A stretch of 64,000 bases of DNA from Flavonifractor sp. An10. GTDB lineage: Bacteria > Bacillota > Clostridia > Oscillospirales > Oscillospiraceae. The notes beneath the pieces were generated by a model, which saw only the letters and a list, made by a program, of their open reading frames with translations, made no database searches and was not told the DNA's origin. The translations under genes and the position numbers were made by a program. Below, in pieces: positions 44,191 through 52,318 of this stretch (its first letter is position 1; each line of letters begins with the position of its first letter). The stretch covers positions 54,352 through 118,351 of the forward strand of contig NZ_NFMB01000012.1 of NCBI RefSeq assembly GCF_002161215.1, given 5' to 3'.

Positions 44191-45990
44191 ATGGAAAACA
44201 TGCGCACACACTACCGCACCCACACCTGCGGGGAGCTCCGCATGGAGCACGTGGGCCAGACCGTCACCCTGGCGGGCTTTTTGGAGAACGTCCGGGAGGT
44301 GGGCCAGAACTTCGCCTTCGCGGTGCTGCGGGACTTCTACGGCGTGACCCAGGTGGTGATTGAGACCGAGGACATGTGGAAGGCCTTCAAGGGCCTGAAC
44401 AAGGAGTCCACGGTGCAGATCACCGGCGTGGTGCGGGAGCGGGACAGCAAGAACCCCAAGCTGCCCACCGGCGACATCGAGGTGGTGCCCCAGGCGGTGG
44501 AGGTGCTGGGCCGCTGCCGCCACAACGAGCTGCCCTTCCAGGTGAACCGCAGCCGGGAGGCCGACGAGTCCGCCCGGCTGAAGTACCGCTATCTGGATCT
44601 CCGCAACCCGGCGGTGAAGAACAACATTATCCTGCGCTGCCAGGTGGTGGCCGCCCTGCGCAAGGCCATGATCGACCACGGCTTCCTGGAGATCACCACC
44701 CCCATCCTCACCGCCTCCTCCCCCGAGGGCGCCCGGGACTACCTGGTGCCCAGCCGCAAGCACCCCGGCAAGTTCTACGCCCTGCCCCAGGCCCCCCAGC
44801 AGTTCAAGCAGCTGCTGATGGCCTCCGGCTTCGACAAGTACTTCCAGATTGCCCCCTGCTTCCGGGACGAGGACGCCCGGGGCGACCGCTCCCCCGGCGA
44901 GTTCTACCAGCTGGACATGGAGATGGCCTTCGCCGACCAGGAGGACGTGTTCGCCGTCCTGGAGGACGTGCTGCCCCCCATCTTCGCCCAGTACGGCACC
45001 TACAACGTGGCCTCTGAGGCCCCCTTCAAGCGCATCTCCTACCTGGAGGCCATGGACAAGTACGGCTCCGACAAGCCCGACCTGCGCATCGACCTGGTGG
45101 TGCGGGACGCCACCGATGTGCTGGGCGGCTGCGGCTTCGGGCCCTTTGAGGGCAACACCGTCAAGGCCGTGGTGGTCACCGGCTTCGAGGGCACCCGCAA
45201 GCAGATCGACAAGCTGTGCGCCGACGTGGAGGTGCAGGCCGGCGAGAAGGCCTACTGGTTCCGCTATGACGAGAACGGCGAGATCGTGGGCGGCATCGCC
45301 AAGTTTGTCCAGCCCGTCAAAGACCAGGTGGTGGCCGCCCTGGGGCTGGAGAAGGGCTGCTTCGTGGGACTGACCGCCGGCAAGCTGCTTGCCGCCCAGA
45401 AGACCGCCGGCGTGCTGCGCAATAAGCTGGGCGCCTTCTGCCCCGCCCACATGGACAGGGAGCGGTACGAGTTCTGCTGGATCGTGGACTTCCCCATGTA
45501 CGAGATCGGCGAGGAGTCCGGCGAGCTGGAGTTCTGCCACAACCCCTTCTCCATGCCCAACGGCGGGCTGGAGATCCTGAAAAAGGCCGCCGCCGGCGAG
45601 GTGGATCCCCTGACCATCACCGCCTACCAGTACGACCTGGTGTGCAACGGCGTGGAGCTGTCCTCCGGCGCGGTGCGGAACCACGACCCGGAGATCATGA
45701 TCGAGGCCTTCCAGCTGGTGCGGCTGGGCGAGGACGACGTGAAGGCCAAGTTCCCCGCCATGTACAATGCCTTCACCTACGGCGCACCCCCCCACGCGGG
45801 CATCGCCCCCGGCGTGGATCGGATGGTGATGCTGCTGGCCGGCGAGGAGTCCATCCGGGAGATCATCCCCTTCCCCATGAACAAGAACGCCCAGGATCTC
45901 ATGATGGGTGCCCCCTCCTTCGTGGATCCCAAGCAGCTGGACGAGTTGAACATTGTCTGTACCAAGAAGGAGGAGGACGAGGCGGAGTAA
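44191..45990 (+). CDS. aspS: Aspartate--tRNA ligase (bacterial type)
   Basis: 599 aa from the ATG at 44191 with GGAG upstream. OB-fold anticodon domain (1-105), class II core with FRDEDARGDRSPGEFYQLD, the bacterial GAD insertion (about 290-415) and motif 3 GIAPGVDRMVMLLAGEESI. The acidic C-terminal tail ends EEDEAE. Its last 60 bp occur again 178 bp downstream. Confidence 0.97.
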   Translation: MENMRTHYRTHTCGELRMEHVGQTVTLAGFLENVREVGQNFAFAVLRDFYGVTQVVIETEDMWKAFKGLNKESTVQITGVVRERDSKNPKLPTGDIEVVPQAVEVLGRCRHNELPFQVNRSREADESARLKYRYLDLRNPAVKNNIILRCQVVAALRKAMIDHGFLEITTPILTASSPEGARDYLVPSRKHPGKFYALPQAPQQFKQLLMASGFDKYFQIAPCFRDEDARGDRSPGEFYQLDMEMAFADQEDVFAVLEDVLPPIFAQYGTYNVASEAPFKRISYLEAMDKYGSDKPDLRIDLVVRDATDVLGGCGFGPFEGNTVKAVVVTGFEGTRKQIDKLCADVEVQAGEKAYWFRYDENGEIVGGIAKFVQPVKDQVVAALGLEKGCFVGLTAGKLLAAQKTAGVLRNKLGAFCPAHMDRERYEFCWIVDFPMYEIGEESGELEFCHNPFSMPNGGLEILKKAAAGEVDPLTITAYQYDLVCNGVELSSGAVRNHDPEIMIEAFQLVRLGEDDVKAKFPAMYNAFTYGAPPHAGIAPGVDRMVMLLAGEESIREIIPFPMNKNAQDLMMGAPSFVDPKQLDELNIVCTKKEEDEAE

Positions 45991-46168
45991 GCACCCCTCT
46001 CCCCCTGCTTGGGATCCACGGGCCCCATCGCAGATGGGGCGGCGCTTGCGCCGTTCGAGCGTTTTGCCGCAGGCAAAACCTCGGCGCAGGGGCAATTCAC
46101 TTGCCCCGAGCATGCGAAATCATCTCCCGGGGCCCCCCGCGAAATCCAGGATTTCGCGGGGGGCTCAC
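45991..46168 (+). mobile_element. Gene-3'-end-associated multi-hairpin element at aspS
   Basis: Order after the aspS stop: 14 nt, CTGCTTGGGATCCACG (46005-46020, a perfect inverted copy of aspS 45921-45936), hairpin GCCCCATC-GCA-GATGGGGC, hairpin GGCGC-TT-GCGCC, GTTCGAGC, hairpin GTTTTGCC-GCA-GGCAAAAC, CTCGGCGC, hairpin GGGGCAA-TTCAC-TTGCCCC, GAGCATGCG, a 14-bp terminal stem (CCCCCCGCGAAATC/GATTTCGCGGGGGG), then the repeated gene end. Same family as the xpt and mutL elements. Confidence 0.85.
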
Positions 46169-46228
46169 AAGCAGCTGGACGAGCTCAATATTGTGTGCAC
46201 CAAGAAGGAGGAGGACGAGGCGGAGTAA
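46169..46228 (+). repeat. Duplicated 3' end of aspS (downstream copy)
   Basis: 60 bp repeating 45931-45990 with five differences, all synonymous (TTG/CTC, AAC/AAT, GTC/GTG, TGT/TGC), and the same TAA stop. It encodes the same 19 residues KQLDELNIVCTKKEEDEAE. Confidence 0.95.
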
Positions 46229-46261
46229 CCGTCTTTTCCCCAGACCGGCAAAAGAATGTGG

Positions 46262-46298
46262 AAAACCCGGCGGAGTCGTCAAGACTCCGCCGGGTTTT
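46262..46298. terminator. Bidirectional terminator between aspS and a small minus-strand gene
   Basis: AAAACCCGGCGGAGTC-gtcaa-GACTCCGCCGGGTTTTT, a 16-bp perfect stem with A and T tracts on either side. It serves the aspS element transcript and the convergent small gene, whose stop codon lies inside it. Confidence 0.85.
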
Positions 46299-46485
46299 TC
46301 TTTCGCTCCCGCTCCGGGACAATCAGCTCGAAAATCCGCTCTGCCTGCGGCGGTGCGCCCCCCGCCGCCTGCCACCCCGCCGCAAAGGCCAGACGCACCA
46401 TGGAAAACAGGTAGCTCTCCGCCTCATCATACTCGTGGCGGTCCAAAAAGTTGGAAAAGGCCTCTTCAAATTCATTGGTGTACAT
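46279..46485 (-). CDS. Small hypothetical protein
   Basis: 68 aa from the ATG at 46485 with GAGGTG eight bases upstream. Sequence is helical (FEEAFSNFLDRHEYDEAESY, then LAFAAGWQAAGG) and ends in a basic tail. Small Clostridial proteins with this pattern are frequent but functionally unknown. It is divergent from an RHH-like gene at 46574. Confidence 0.6.
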   Translation of the reverse strand: MYTNEFEEAFSNFLDRHEYDEAESYLFSMVRLAFAAGWQAAGGAPPQAERIFELIVPERERKKNPAES

Positions 46486-46573
46486 AGCTTTCACCTCAAG
46501 GCGATTGTAGGCGATTAAGTAGGATTCGTCAATATTTTATCCTCCTAAATGGTATATTCGTCCTGGTGATAAT

Positions 46574-46732
46574 ATGAAGCCGCTAAAAGCAAAGGTCAGC
46601 CTGACTCTAGACATTCCAGTTCTGGAGCAAGTCCAAAAGCTGGCGGAGCAGGAGGACCGCTCCCTGTCCAGCTATATCAACCTGGTGCTGAAGGCCCACC
46701 TGGCCAGCCTGAAGCAGGGCGAGGAAGCATAA
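46574..46732 (+). CDS. Small Arc/RHH-like protein (52 aa)
   Basis: Reads MKPLKAKVSLTLDIPVLEQV, then QKLAEQEDRSLSSYINLVLK, ending KQGEEA. A beta strand (KVSLTLD) followed by two helices with the SLSSYINLVLKAHL motif is a good ribbon-helix-helix pattern, probably DNA-binding. ATG follows GGTGAT seven bases upstream. It resembles the small proteins at 20.2-20.8 kb. Confidence 0.65.
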   Translation: MKPLKAKVSLTLDIPVLEQVQKLAEQEDRSLSSYINLVLKAHLASLKQGEEA

Positions 46733-46740
46733 GGGGAGCG

Positions 46741-47441
46741 CGCCGCAGCTGCGGTGCGCTCCCCGGGCTTTTTGGGAAAAGAAGGGGCGGGAGACGGGCG
46801 GAGTAAGCCGCGTTCCCCCGCCCCACAAACCGCCGCCGCAAATACCATGGTATTTCGGCGGCATGACACCAGCGGCGGCCCGGCGGGCCAGGCCGGTACA
46901 GCGCAGCGGCCATCAGGGCTTGCAGGGTAATCCCGATGCGTGCCGCCCGAGGCGCGGCAGCGCCTGTGACATGAGTGCCAGGAAAACAAGCGGCAATGCG
47001 CGGCTGGTCTTTGCCCTGTCTGTACAGCCCACCGCCGCCATGAGCCCCCGTACTGGGGGGTCCAGGGTGGGCGAAGCCCCCCGGCCCTTCTTTCCCCCCA
47101 TTTCTTCGGGAAGAAATGGGGGCGCCCGCCGCGTAGGCGCGTCCCACGGGGGGAGACCCCGATGAATGGTCAAAAGATGATAGGGCGCGCCGAGTCGTCG
47201 CGCCCCACGAAAGAAGCCCCCGACGTCCAGCGGGCGACCACAGGTCGCCCCTACATCGTCGGCCCAAGCTGCGGATCGTTCGCTTCCGCGTAAACGCGAA
47301 AGCTCATTCCCTCCGCTGTGCCTCCTTCTCCCCACGCCGACCACTTCGTTGGGTCGCCGCGGGGGCCCCATTGGGTGCGCCGAGTCGTCGCGCCCCACGG
47401 GCCAGTGGTTCCGGGGGCAAACGGGCGGATACGATCCGCCC
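46741..47441. repeat. Repeat island upstream (3') of aroK
   Basis: About 0.7 kb with no supported gene: a minus-oriented composite module (46845-47135), the GGCGCGCCGAGTCGTCGCGC palindrome (47186 and 47376), GGCGACCACAGGTCGCC (47235), the AAGCTCATTCCC module (47260-47370) and GGCGGATACGATCCGCC (47424). Confidence 0.75.
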
Positions 47442-47966
47442 TTACGGGCTTGTCGGTTGACGTACCGCGCCGCGCAGGCCGGCCAGAACGGCGGCCACGG
47501 TGTCCTCCAGGCTGCGGCCCGCCTCCACCTCCACGGTGAGATCGGCGTATTTCCGGTAGAGGGGCTCCCGCTGGGCGAACACGTGGGAGAGGGTCTCCCC
47601 GGGAGCCATGGCGATGCCCCGTGTGGTGATGTTGTCCACCCGCCGCTCCAGCTCCGCCAGGGGCACGTGGAGGTAGACCACCCTCCCCAGCTCCTTCAGC
47701 CGCTTCATGCCCCTCTCCCGGCAGACGGCGGAGCCGCCGGGGGCGATGACGGTGCCGGTGCAGGCCAGGCCGGACAGCACCTCCCCCTCCAGATCCAGGA
47801 AGGCCTCCACCCCCAGAGCGTCCAGGACGTCCTGGAGCAGGGCCCCCTCCCGCTGCTGGATGAGCAGGTCGGTGTCCACAAACTGATAGCCCAAAGCCTT
47901 GGCAAGCAGCACCCCCACGGTGCTCTTGCCCGAGCCGGGCATACCGATGAGCGTCACATTGTCCAC
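47442..47966 (-). CDS. aroK: Shikimate kinase
   Basis: 174 aa. Walker A GMPGSGKST, the shikimate-binding DTD (FVDTDLLIQ), IAPGGSAVCRERGM (GGS motif) and the LID Arg in TTRGIAM. It phosphorylates shikimate in aromatic amino-acid synthesis. Standing alone without other aro genes here. Confidence 0.92.
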   Translation of the reverse strand: MDNVTLIGMPGSGKSTVGVLLAKALGYQFVDTDLLIQQREGALLQDVLDALGVEAFLDLEGEVLSGLACTGTVIAPGGSAVCRERGMKRLKELGRVVYLHVPLAELERRVDNITTRGIAMAPGETLSHVFAQREPLYRKYADLTVEVEAGRSLEDTVAAVLAGLRGAVRQPTSP

Positions 47967-47990
47967 AAAAAATCACCTCACATGGGATAA

Positions 47991-48028
47991 AAAGGCGGAG
48001 GGACGCCCGGTGGCGTCCCTCCGCCTTT
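47991..48028. terminator. Bidirectional terminator between stalk-domain gene and aroK
   Basis: AAAGGCGGAGGGACGCC-cggt-GGCGTCCCTCCGCCTTT, a 17-bp perfect stem. It lies 25 bp after the stalk-domain gene, so aroK needs its own promoter. Confidence 0.8.
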
Positions 48029-48053
48029 GGTATGTCCGGTTATGGCAGAGCCC

Positions 48054-49502
48054 TTACTCCGCGGGCTGCGCCTCGGGGACGGCGGTGCCCATCTCCAGCA
48101 GATCCACCACCGCGGCCCCCTCGGGGGGCTGGGTCTCGGGGGCGGCGGTGCCCTGGGTGTAGGCGCCGGTCATGTCCATGGTCATGGACAGGATGTCCCC
48201 CATGCCCATGGACAGGTTGGCCGTCATGTTCCCGTCGGCGTCCATGGCCTCCGCCACGGTCAGGCTCACGGCCATGCCGCTGTCCGGGTCGGTGGCGGTG
48301 ATCTCCGCCGCCAGATCGTAGGCGGTCACGTCCTCCCCGTCCAGGGTGAGGGTGAAGGTGAGATCGGCGGCCGCGCCGCCCTGCTCCAGGCTGTAGTGGA
48401 GGATGCGGTCATTGCCGCTGGCCGTCCAGGCGTCGTCCCGCAGCAGCTGGGCCGCCAGATCCACCGCGGCGGACAGGTCGGAATAGGCGGTGTCCTTGTC
48501 GGTGGGCTCGGTGACGGCCAGGGCCAGCAGGGTGGACAGCAGGCCGGAGTAGTCCACGTCGCCGGCGGCCATGGACAGCAGGCCGCTGTAGTCCATGCCC
48601 ATGGCCTCATACATGGCGGCCATGTCCATGGAGAACCAGGTGTTCTCGTCCACGCCCAGGGCGGTGGTCATGAAGTCGCCGCCGAAGCGGAAGTAGAGCT
48701 GCCCGCGCTCCAGATCGCCCCGGATGTCCATGGCGATACCCTCGTCGGCCAGGCTGTCCAGCAGGGCGGTGTCGGTGTCGCTCATGCCGCCCCCGGCGCC
48801 CTCCGTCAGGCTGCCCAGCAGCTCCTGCAGATCCATCCGCAGGGCCATGGCCGCGTCCATCTGCATGCCGTCGGCCACGGTGCCGGTGAGCTCGCCGTCC
48901 ATGGTGATGGGGGCCACGCCCAGGGCCAGCTCCGCGTCAAAGGCCGCCTCCATGTCCCAGATGCCGGTGGAGTAGGTCTGGCCGTAGGCCAGGTACTTCT
49001 CCAGCAGGGTGTAGTCGTATTTGGCGATGGTGTCCTCCACCAGCTTCTCGGTGTCGATGAGGATCACAGTCCGGTCGTCGGCGTCCCACCCCACGATGCA
49101 GCCGAAGGCCTGGGCGGCGAAGCGGACGGGTACGTAGGTGCGGTTGTCGTGGGCGTAGGGGGCCACATCCATCACCACGGGGGTGGTGATGCCGTCCATG
49201 GTGACGGAGGCCTCGGTGGAGCCCAGGGTCATGGTGACGGTGGTGCCGTCCCGGACGGCGGTGACCGCGCCGGAGGCGGCGTCATAGCTCACCTGGGCGC
49301 CCATGGCCTCAAACACCGCCCGGACGGGCAGGAAGGTGCGGCCGTCCCGCGCCTCGGGGGCGGCGTCGGAGAAGGTCAGGGTCTGGCCGTCCAGCTGGAC
49401 GGAGATGCCGGCGTCCCCTTCCGCCGCCAGGGCGGAGGAGCCGGCGCTCAGCATGGCCGCGGCGGTGACCACGGCCAGGGCGCGCTTGCAGAAACGTCTC
49501 AT
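48054..49502 (-). CDS. Secreted copper-amine-oxidase-N-terminal-like (stalk domain) protein
   Basis: 482 aa from the ATG at 49502 with GGAGG. A signal peptide (CKRALAVVTAAAMLSAGSSALA) is followed by a stalk/Cu-amine-oxidase_N domain (about 25-140: ARDGRTFLPVRAVFEAMGAQ, then HDNRTYVPVRFAAQAFG) and a long Met/Asp/Ala-rich region (150-480) of unknown fold. Such proteins are extracytoplasmic in Clostridia. No copper oxidase domain is present. Confidence 0.85.
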   Translation of the reverse strand: MRRFCKRALAVVTAAAMLSAGSSALAAEGDAGISVQLDGQTLTFSDAAPEARDGRTFLPVRAVFEAMGAQVSYDAASGAVTAVRDGTTVTMTLGSTEASVTMDGITTPVVMDVAPYAHDNRTYVPVRFAAQAFGCIVGWDADDRTVILIDTEKLVEDTIAKYDYTLLEKYLAYGQTYSTGIWDMEAAFDAELALGVAPITMDGELTGTVADGMQMDAAMALRMDLQELLGSLTEGAGGGMSDTDTALLDSLADEGIAMDIRGDLERGQLYFRFGGDFMTTALGVDENTWFSMDMAAMYEAMGMDYSGLLSMAAGDVDYSGLLSTLLALAVTEPTDKDTAYSDLSAAVDLAAQLLRDDAWTASGNDRILHYSLEQGGAAADLTFTLTLDGEDVTAYDLAAEITATDPDSGMAVSLTVAEAMDADGNMTANLSMGMGDILSMTMDMTGAYTQGTAAPETQPPEGAAVVDLLEMGTAVPEAQPAE

Positions 49503-49582
49503 GGTTGGGATTCCTCCTGTTCTTCTCAAAGTGGTACATCAACTATAGCACCATATCCCCTGTCCCGCAAGAGGAAAGGCCG

Positions 49583-50986
49583 CTATTGGGGGTTAATCTG
49601 GGCCAGCTCCTGCCGCCGGTGCTCCAGAATCTTGGGGAAGCGCCAGAAAAACAGGGCGCCCGTGGTGGCGGAGGCCAGCACGTCGGCCACCGGCTCGGCC
49701 AGGAACACGCCCAGCACCTTGTCGGCAAAGAACCGGGGCAGGAGGAAGATCAGCGGGATGAGGAGGATCACCTTGCGCAGCAGGGCCAGGAACAGGGAGA
49801 TGCGGGTCTGGCCCAGGGCCACGAAGGCCTGCTGGCAGGAGAACTGGACACCCAGCATGAACAGGCCGGCGGCATAGACGTGCAGGGCCCAGACGGAGAT
49901 CTCCACCAGCTCCGGCTTGTCGTTGAACAGGGAGACAAACAGCCCGGGGAAGAGCTGCAGCGCCGCGAAGGTGGCGCAGCTGTAGATCACCGAGGTGATG
50001 AAGAGCAGGCGGAAGGTCTTTTTCACCCGCTCCAGCTGGCCGGAGCCGTAGTTGAAGCCGATGATGGGCTGGGCCCCCTGGGACAGGCCCTGGGACAGCA
50101 GGGAGAACACCTGCATGATGCTGGAGCAGATGGTCATGGCCCCCACCGCCGGGTTGCCGCCGTAGGCCTTCAGGGAGGAGTTGAAGGCGATGTTGATGAG
50201 GCTCTCGGTGGACTGCATGATGAAGGGGGACACGCCCAGAGCCAGCACGGGGGCGAGCACCCTCCAGCTGGGCCGCAGGTACTGCCGCTGGAGGCGGAGC
50301 CTGGTGCGCTTCCCCAGCAGGAACCACACCACCCACACCGCCGAGACGCCCTGGGCGGTGATGGTGGCCAGGGCCGCGCCCTTCACCCCCATGCCGAAGC
50401 CGAAGATGAACACCGGATCCAGCACGATGTTGATCACCGCGCCGATGAGCACCGTGGCCATGCCCATGGTGGAGAAGCCCTGGGCGGTGATGAAGTAGTT
50501 CAGCCCCAGGGAGATCTCCACAAAGATGGAGCCGTACAGGTAGATGGTCAGGTAGTCCATGGCATAGCCGATGGTCTCCTCCGTGGCGCCGAAGAGGTAG
50601 AGCATGGGCTCCTGAAACACCAGGAAGGCCGCCATGGCCGCCGCGCCCAGCACCACCAGCAGGGTGGTGCAGCTGCCCAGGATGGAGTTGGCCAGCTCCA
50701 TCTTCCCCTCCCCCATGTGCACCACCGCCCGGGAGGAGCCGCCCATGCCCACCAGGGCGGAGATGGCGGAGACAAAGAGAATCACCGGGAAGCAGACGCC
50801 CAGGCCGGTGAGGGCCAGATCCCCCACCTCCGGAATGTGGCCGATGTAGATGCGGTCTACGATGTTGTACAGGGCGTTGACCAGCTGGGCGGTCACCGTG
50901 GGGATGGCCAGGCGGAGCAGCAGCTTGCCCACCGGATCCCGGCCCAGGTCGTTTTCGCGCTTAGCCAAGGGGTTTCGCCTCCTCAT
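49583..50986 (-). CDS. MATE family efflux transporter
   Basis: 467 aa, 12 membrane segments. MatE signatures: ALYNIVDRIYIGHI, NALYN, GAVINIVLDPVFIFGFGMGVKGAALAT (words NIVLDPVFIF, VKGAAL) and QGAQPIIGFNYGSG. Probably an Na+/H+-coupled exporter of cationic compounds or drugs; the substrate is unknown. Its start overlaps the end of the HD-domain gene by 26 bp. Confidence 0.93.
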   Translation of the reverse strand: MRRRNPLAKRENDLGRDPVGKLLLRLAIPTVTAQLVNALYNIVDRIYIGHIPEVGDLALTGLGVCFPVILFVSAISALVGMGGSSRAVVHMGEGKMELANSILGSCTTLLVVLGAAAMAAFLVFQEPMLYLFGATEETIGYAMDYLTIYLYGSIFVEISLGLNYFITAQGFSTMGMATVLIGAVINIVLDPVFIFGFGMGVKGAALATITAQGVSAVWVVWFLLGKRTRLRLQRQYLRPSWRVLAPVLALGVSPFIMQSTESLINIAFNSSLKAYGGNPAVGAMTICSSIMQVFSLLSQGLSQGAQPIIGFNYGSGQLERVKKTFRLLFITSVIYSCATFAALQLFPGLFVSLFNDKPELVEISVWALHVYAAGLFMLGVQFSCQQAFVALGQTRISLFLALLRKVILLIPLIFLLPRFFADKVLGVFLAEPVADVLASATTGALFFWRFPKILEHRRQELAQINPQ

Positions 50987-51557
50987 TCTCCAGGAAATAG
51001 GTGGCCTCCATGTCCGCCACGCTGAGGGCGAAGGCCAGCGGATACTGCTGGAGGGCCTGGCCCACCAGGCGCTTGTCCTCGTCCCCCGAGAAGCCCATGT
51101 GCCAGCGGATGGCCATGGCCTCCTCCCGGGTGAGGCGGAGAAAGCCGGAGAGGATGTACACGCTCTTCTCCCCGTGGCCGTAGGGCAGGCTGTCCTCGTA
51201 GTAGAAGGTGGGCACCGCCTGCCACCTGCCGTCGGGGCCCTTCACGTTGCGGGTACCCGCCTTGTAGCAGCCGGTCTTGCACACGTCGTGGAGCAGGGCC
51301 ACCAGGGCGATGCTCTCAGCCGAGTACTCCAGGCCGTAGAGTTCCTTCACCCGCTCCCGCTCCAGGTAGGCCGCCAGGCACCGGTAGACGTTGACGCTGT
51401 GCTCGCACAGGCCGCCGGGCCAGGCCCCGTGGTACCGGGCCGAGGCCGGGGCGGTGAAAAAGTCGCTCTTGTGCTCCAGATAGTCCAGCAGGGCGTCCGC
51501 CCCCTCCCGGCGGATGCTGTCCCGGTAGATCTGGATAAATTCTTCCTTGGCGCTCAT
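50961..51557 (-). CDS. HD-domain hydrolase
   Basis: 198 aa from the ATG at 51557 with GGAG. Metal ligands of the HD superfamily are visible: GGLCEHSVNVYR (His), ALLHDVCK (HD pair) and YGHGEKSVYILS, IRWHMGF, with a last Asp in SVADMEA. These enzymes hydrolyse phosphoesters or dNTPs; the substrate is not known. Confidence 0.88.
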   Translation of the reverse strand: MSAKEEFIQIYRDSIRREGADALLDYLEHKSDFFTAPASARYHGAWPGGLCEHSVNVYRCLAAYLERERVKELYGLEYSAESIALVALLHDVCKTGCYKAGTRNVKGPDGRWQAVPTFYYEDSLPYGHGEKSVYILSGFLRLTREEAMAIRWHMGFSGDEDKRLVGQALQQYPLAFALSVADMEATYFLENEEAKPLG

Positions 51558-51676
51558 GGGCTGTCTCCTTTTCCCTGATCTCGTAAAGCTCAGTATACCA
51601 CACCCCGCCGCCAAAAACCACCCTGTCACCCCCTCTTTTTCCGCCGCATAGGATGGGCGGAAACCGGAGGGATTGG

Positions 51677-52264
51677 ATGAACTGGCTTTCCGCGCTGACC
51701 GCCGCGGCCCTCTTCGCCGCGGCCTGCAATCTGGACACTGTGCTGCTCTCCGCCGGCTTTGCCGCCCGGGGAGTGGTTCTGAGACGGGGGTACGGCCTGG
51801 TGATCGCCGCCCTCACCACCCTCATCACCTGGCTCTCCCTGGCCCTGGGGGCCGGGGCCGCCGCCCTGCTGGGCGGGCGCACCGCCCAGGTGCTGGGCGG
51901 CCTGGTGCTGGCGGGCATGGGGGCCTGGTTCCTGCTGGACTGGCTCCGCCGGCCCGGCCCGCCGCCGGAGGGTGCCGAGGAGGCGGAGGCCGCCGCCGGC
52001 CTGCGGGGGTGCGTGGCCCTGGCCGCCGCCCTGGCGGTGAACAACGCCGGGGCCGGGGCGGCCGCCGGGGTGTCGGGCATCTCCCCCGGCCTGGCGGCGG
52101 CGGCCAACCTGCTGGCCACCCTGGGGGCCCTCCCCCTGGGCCGGATGCTGGGCAGCCGCCTGGCCGGGCGGCTGCTGGGAAAATACGCTCTCCCCCTCAC
52201 CGGGGGGCTGCTGATCCTCCTGGGCCTGTGGGAGGCCGCCCCCCTCCTGCCCTGGGGCCGGTGA
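51677..52264 (+). CDS. ytaF: YtaF/MntP-like membrane protein
   Basis: 195 aa from the ATG at 51677 (GGAGG at 51666). Six membrane segments in two similar halves, each with an acidic/polar signature (ACNLDTVLLSAGFAARGV; AVNNAGAGAAAGVSGI). This resembles the YtaF sporulation-associated family related to MntP manganese exporters. The second-half Asp usual in MntP is replaced by Asn, so transport is uncertain. Confidence 0.75.
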   Translation: MNWLSALTAAALFAAACNLDTVLLSAGFAARGVVLRRGYGLVIAALTTLITWLSLALGAGAAALLGGRTAQVLGGLVLAGMGAWFLLDWLRRPGPPPEGAEEAEAAAGLRGCVALAAALAVNNAGAGAAAGVSGISPGLAAAANLLATLGALPLGRMLGSRLAGRLLGKYALPLTGGLLILLGLWEAAPLLPWGR

Positions 52265-52318
52265 CCCTTGCGGGCCGGGGGCGGGTGTGGTATCCTGATC
52301 CCAAAGGAGAGGATTGCC

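Noticed and set aside
45991..46168. Standard group I or group II intron
   Set aside because: The guide geometry recalls group I, but the element is too short and I see no P3-P7 core or group II domain V; kept only as an analogy.
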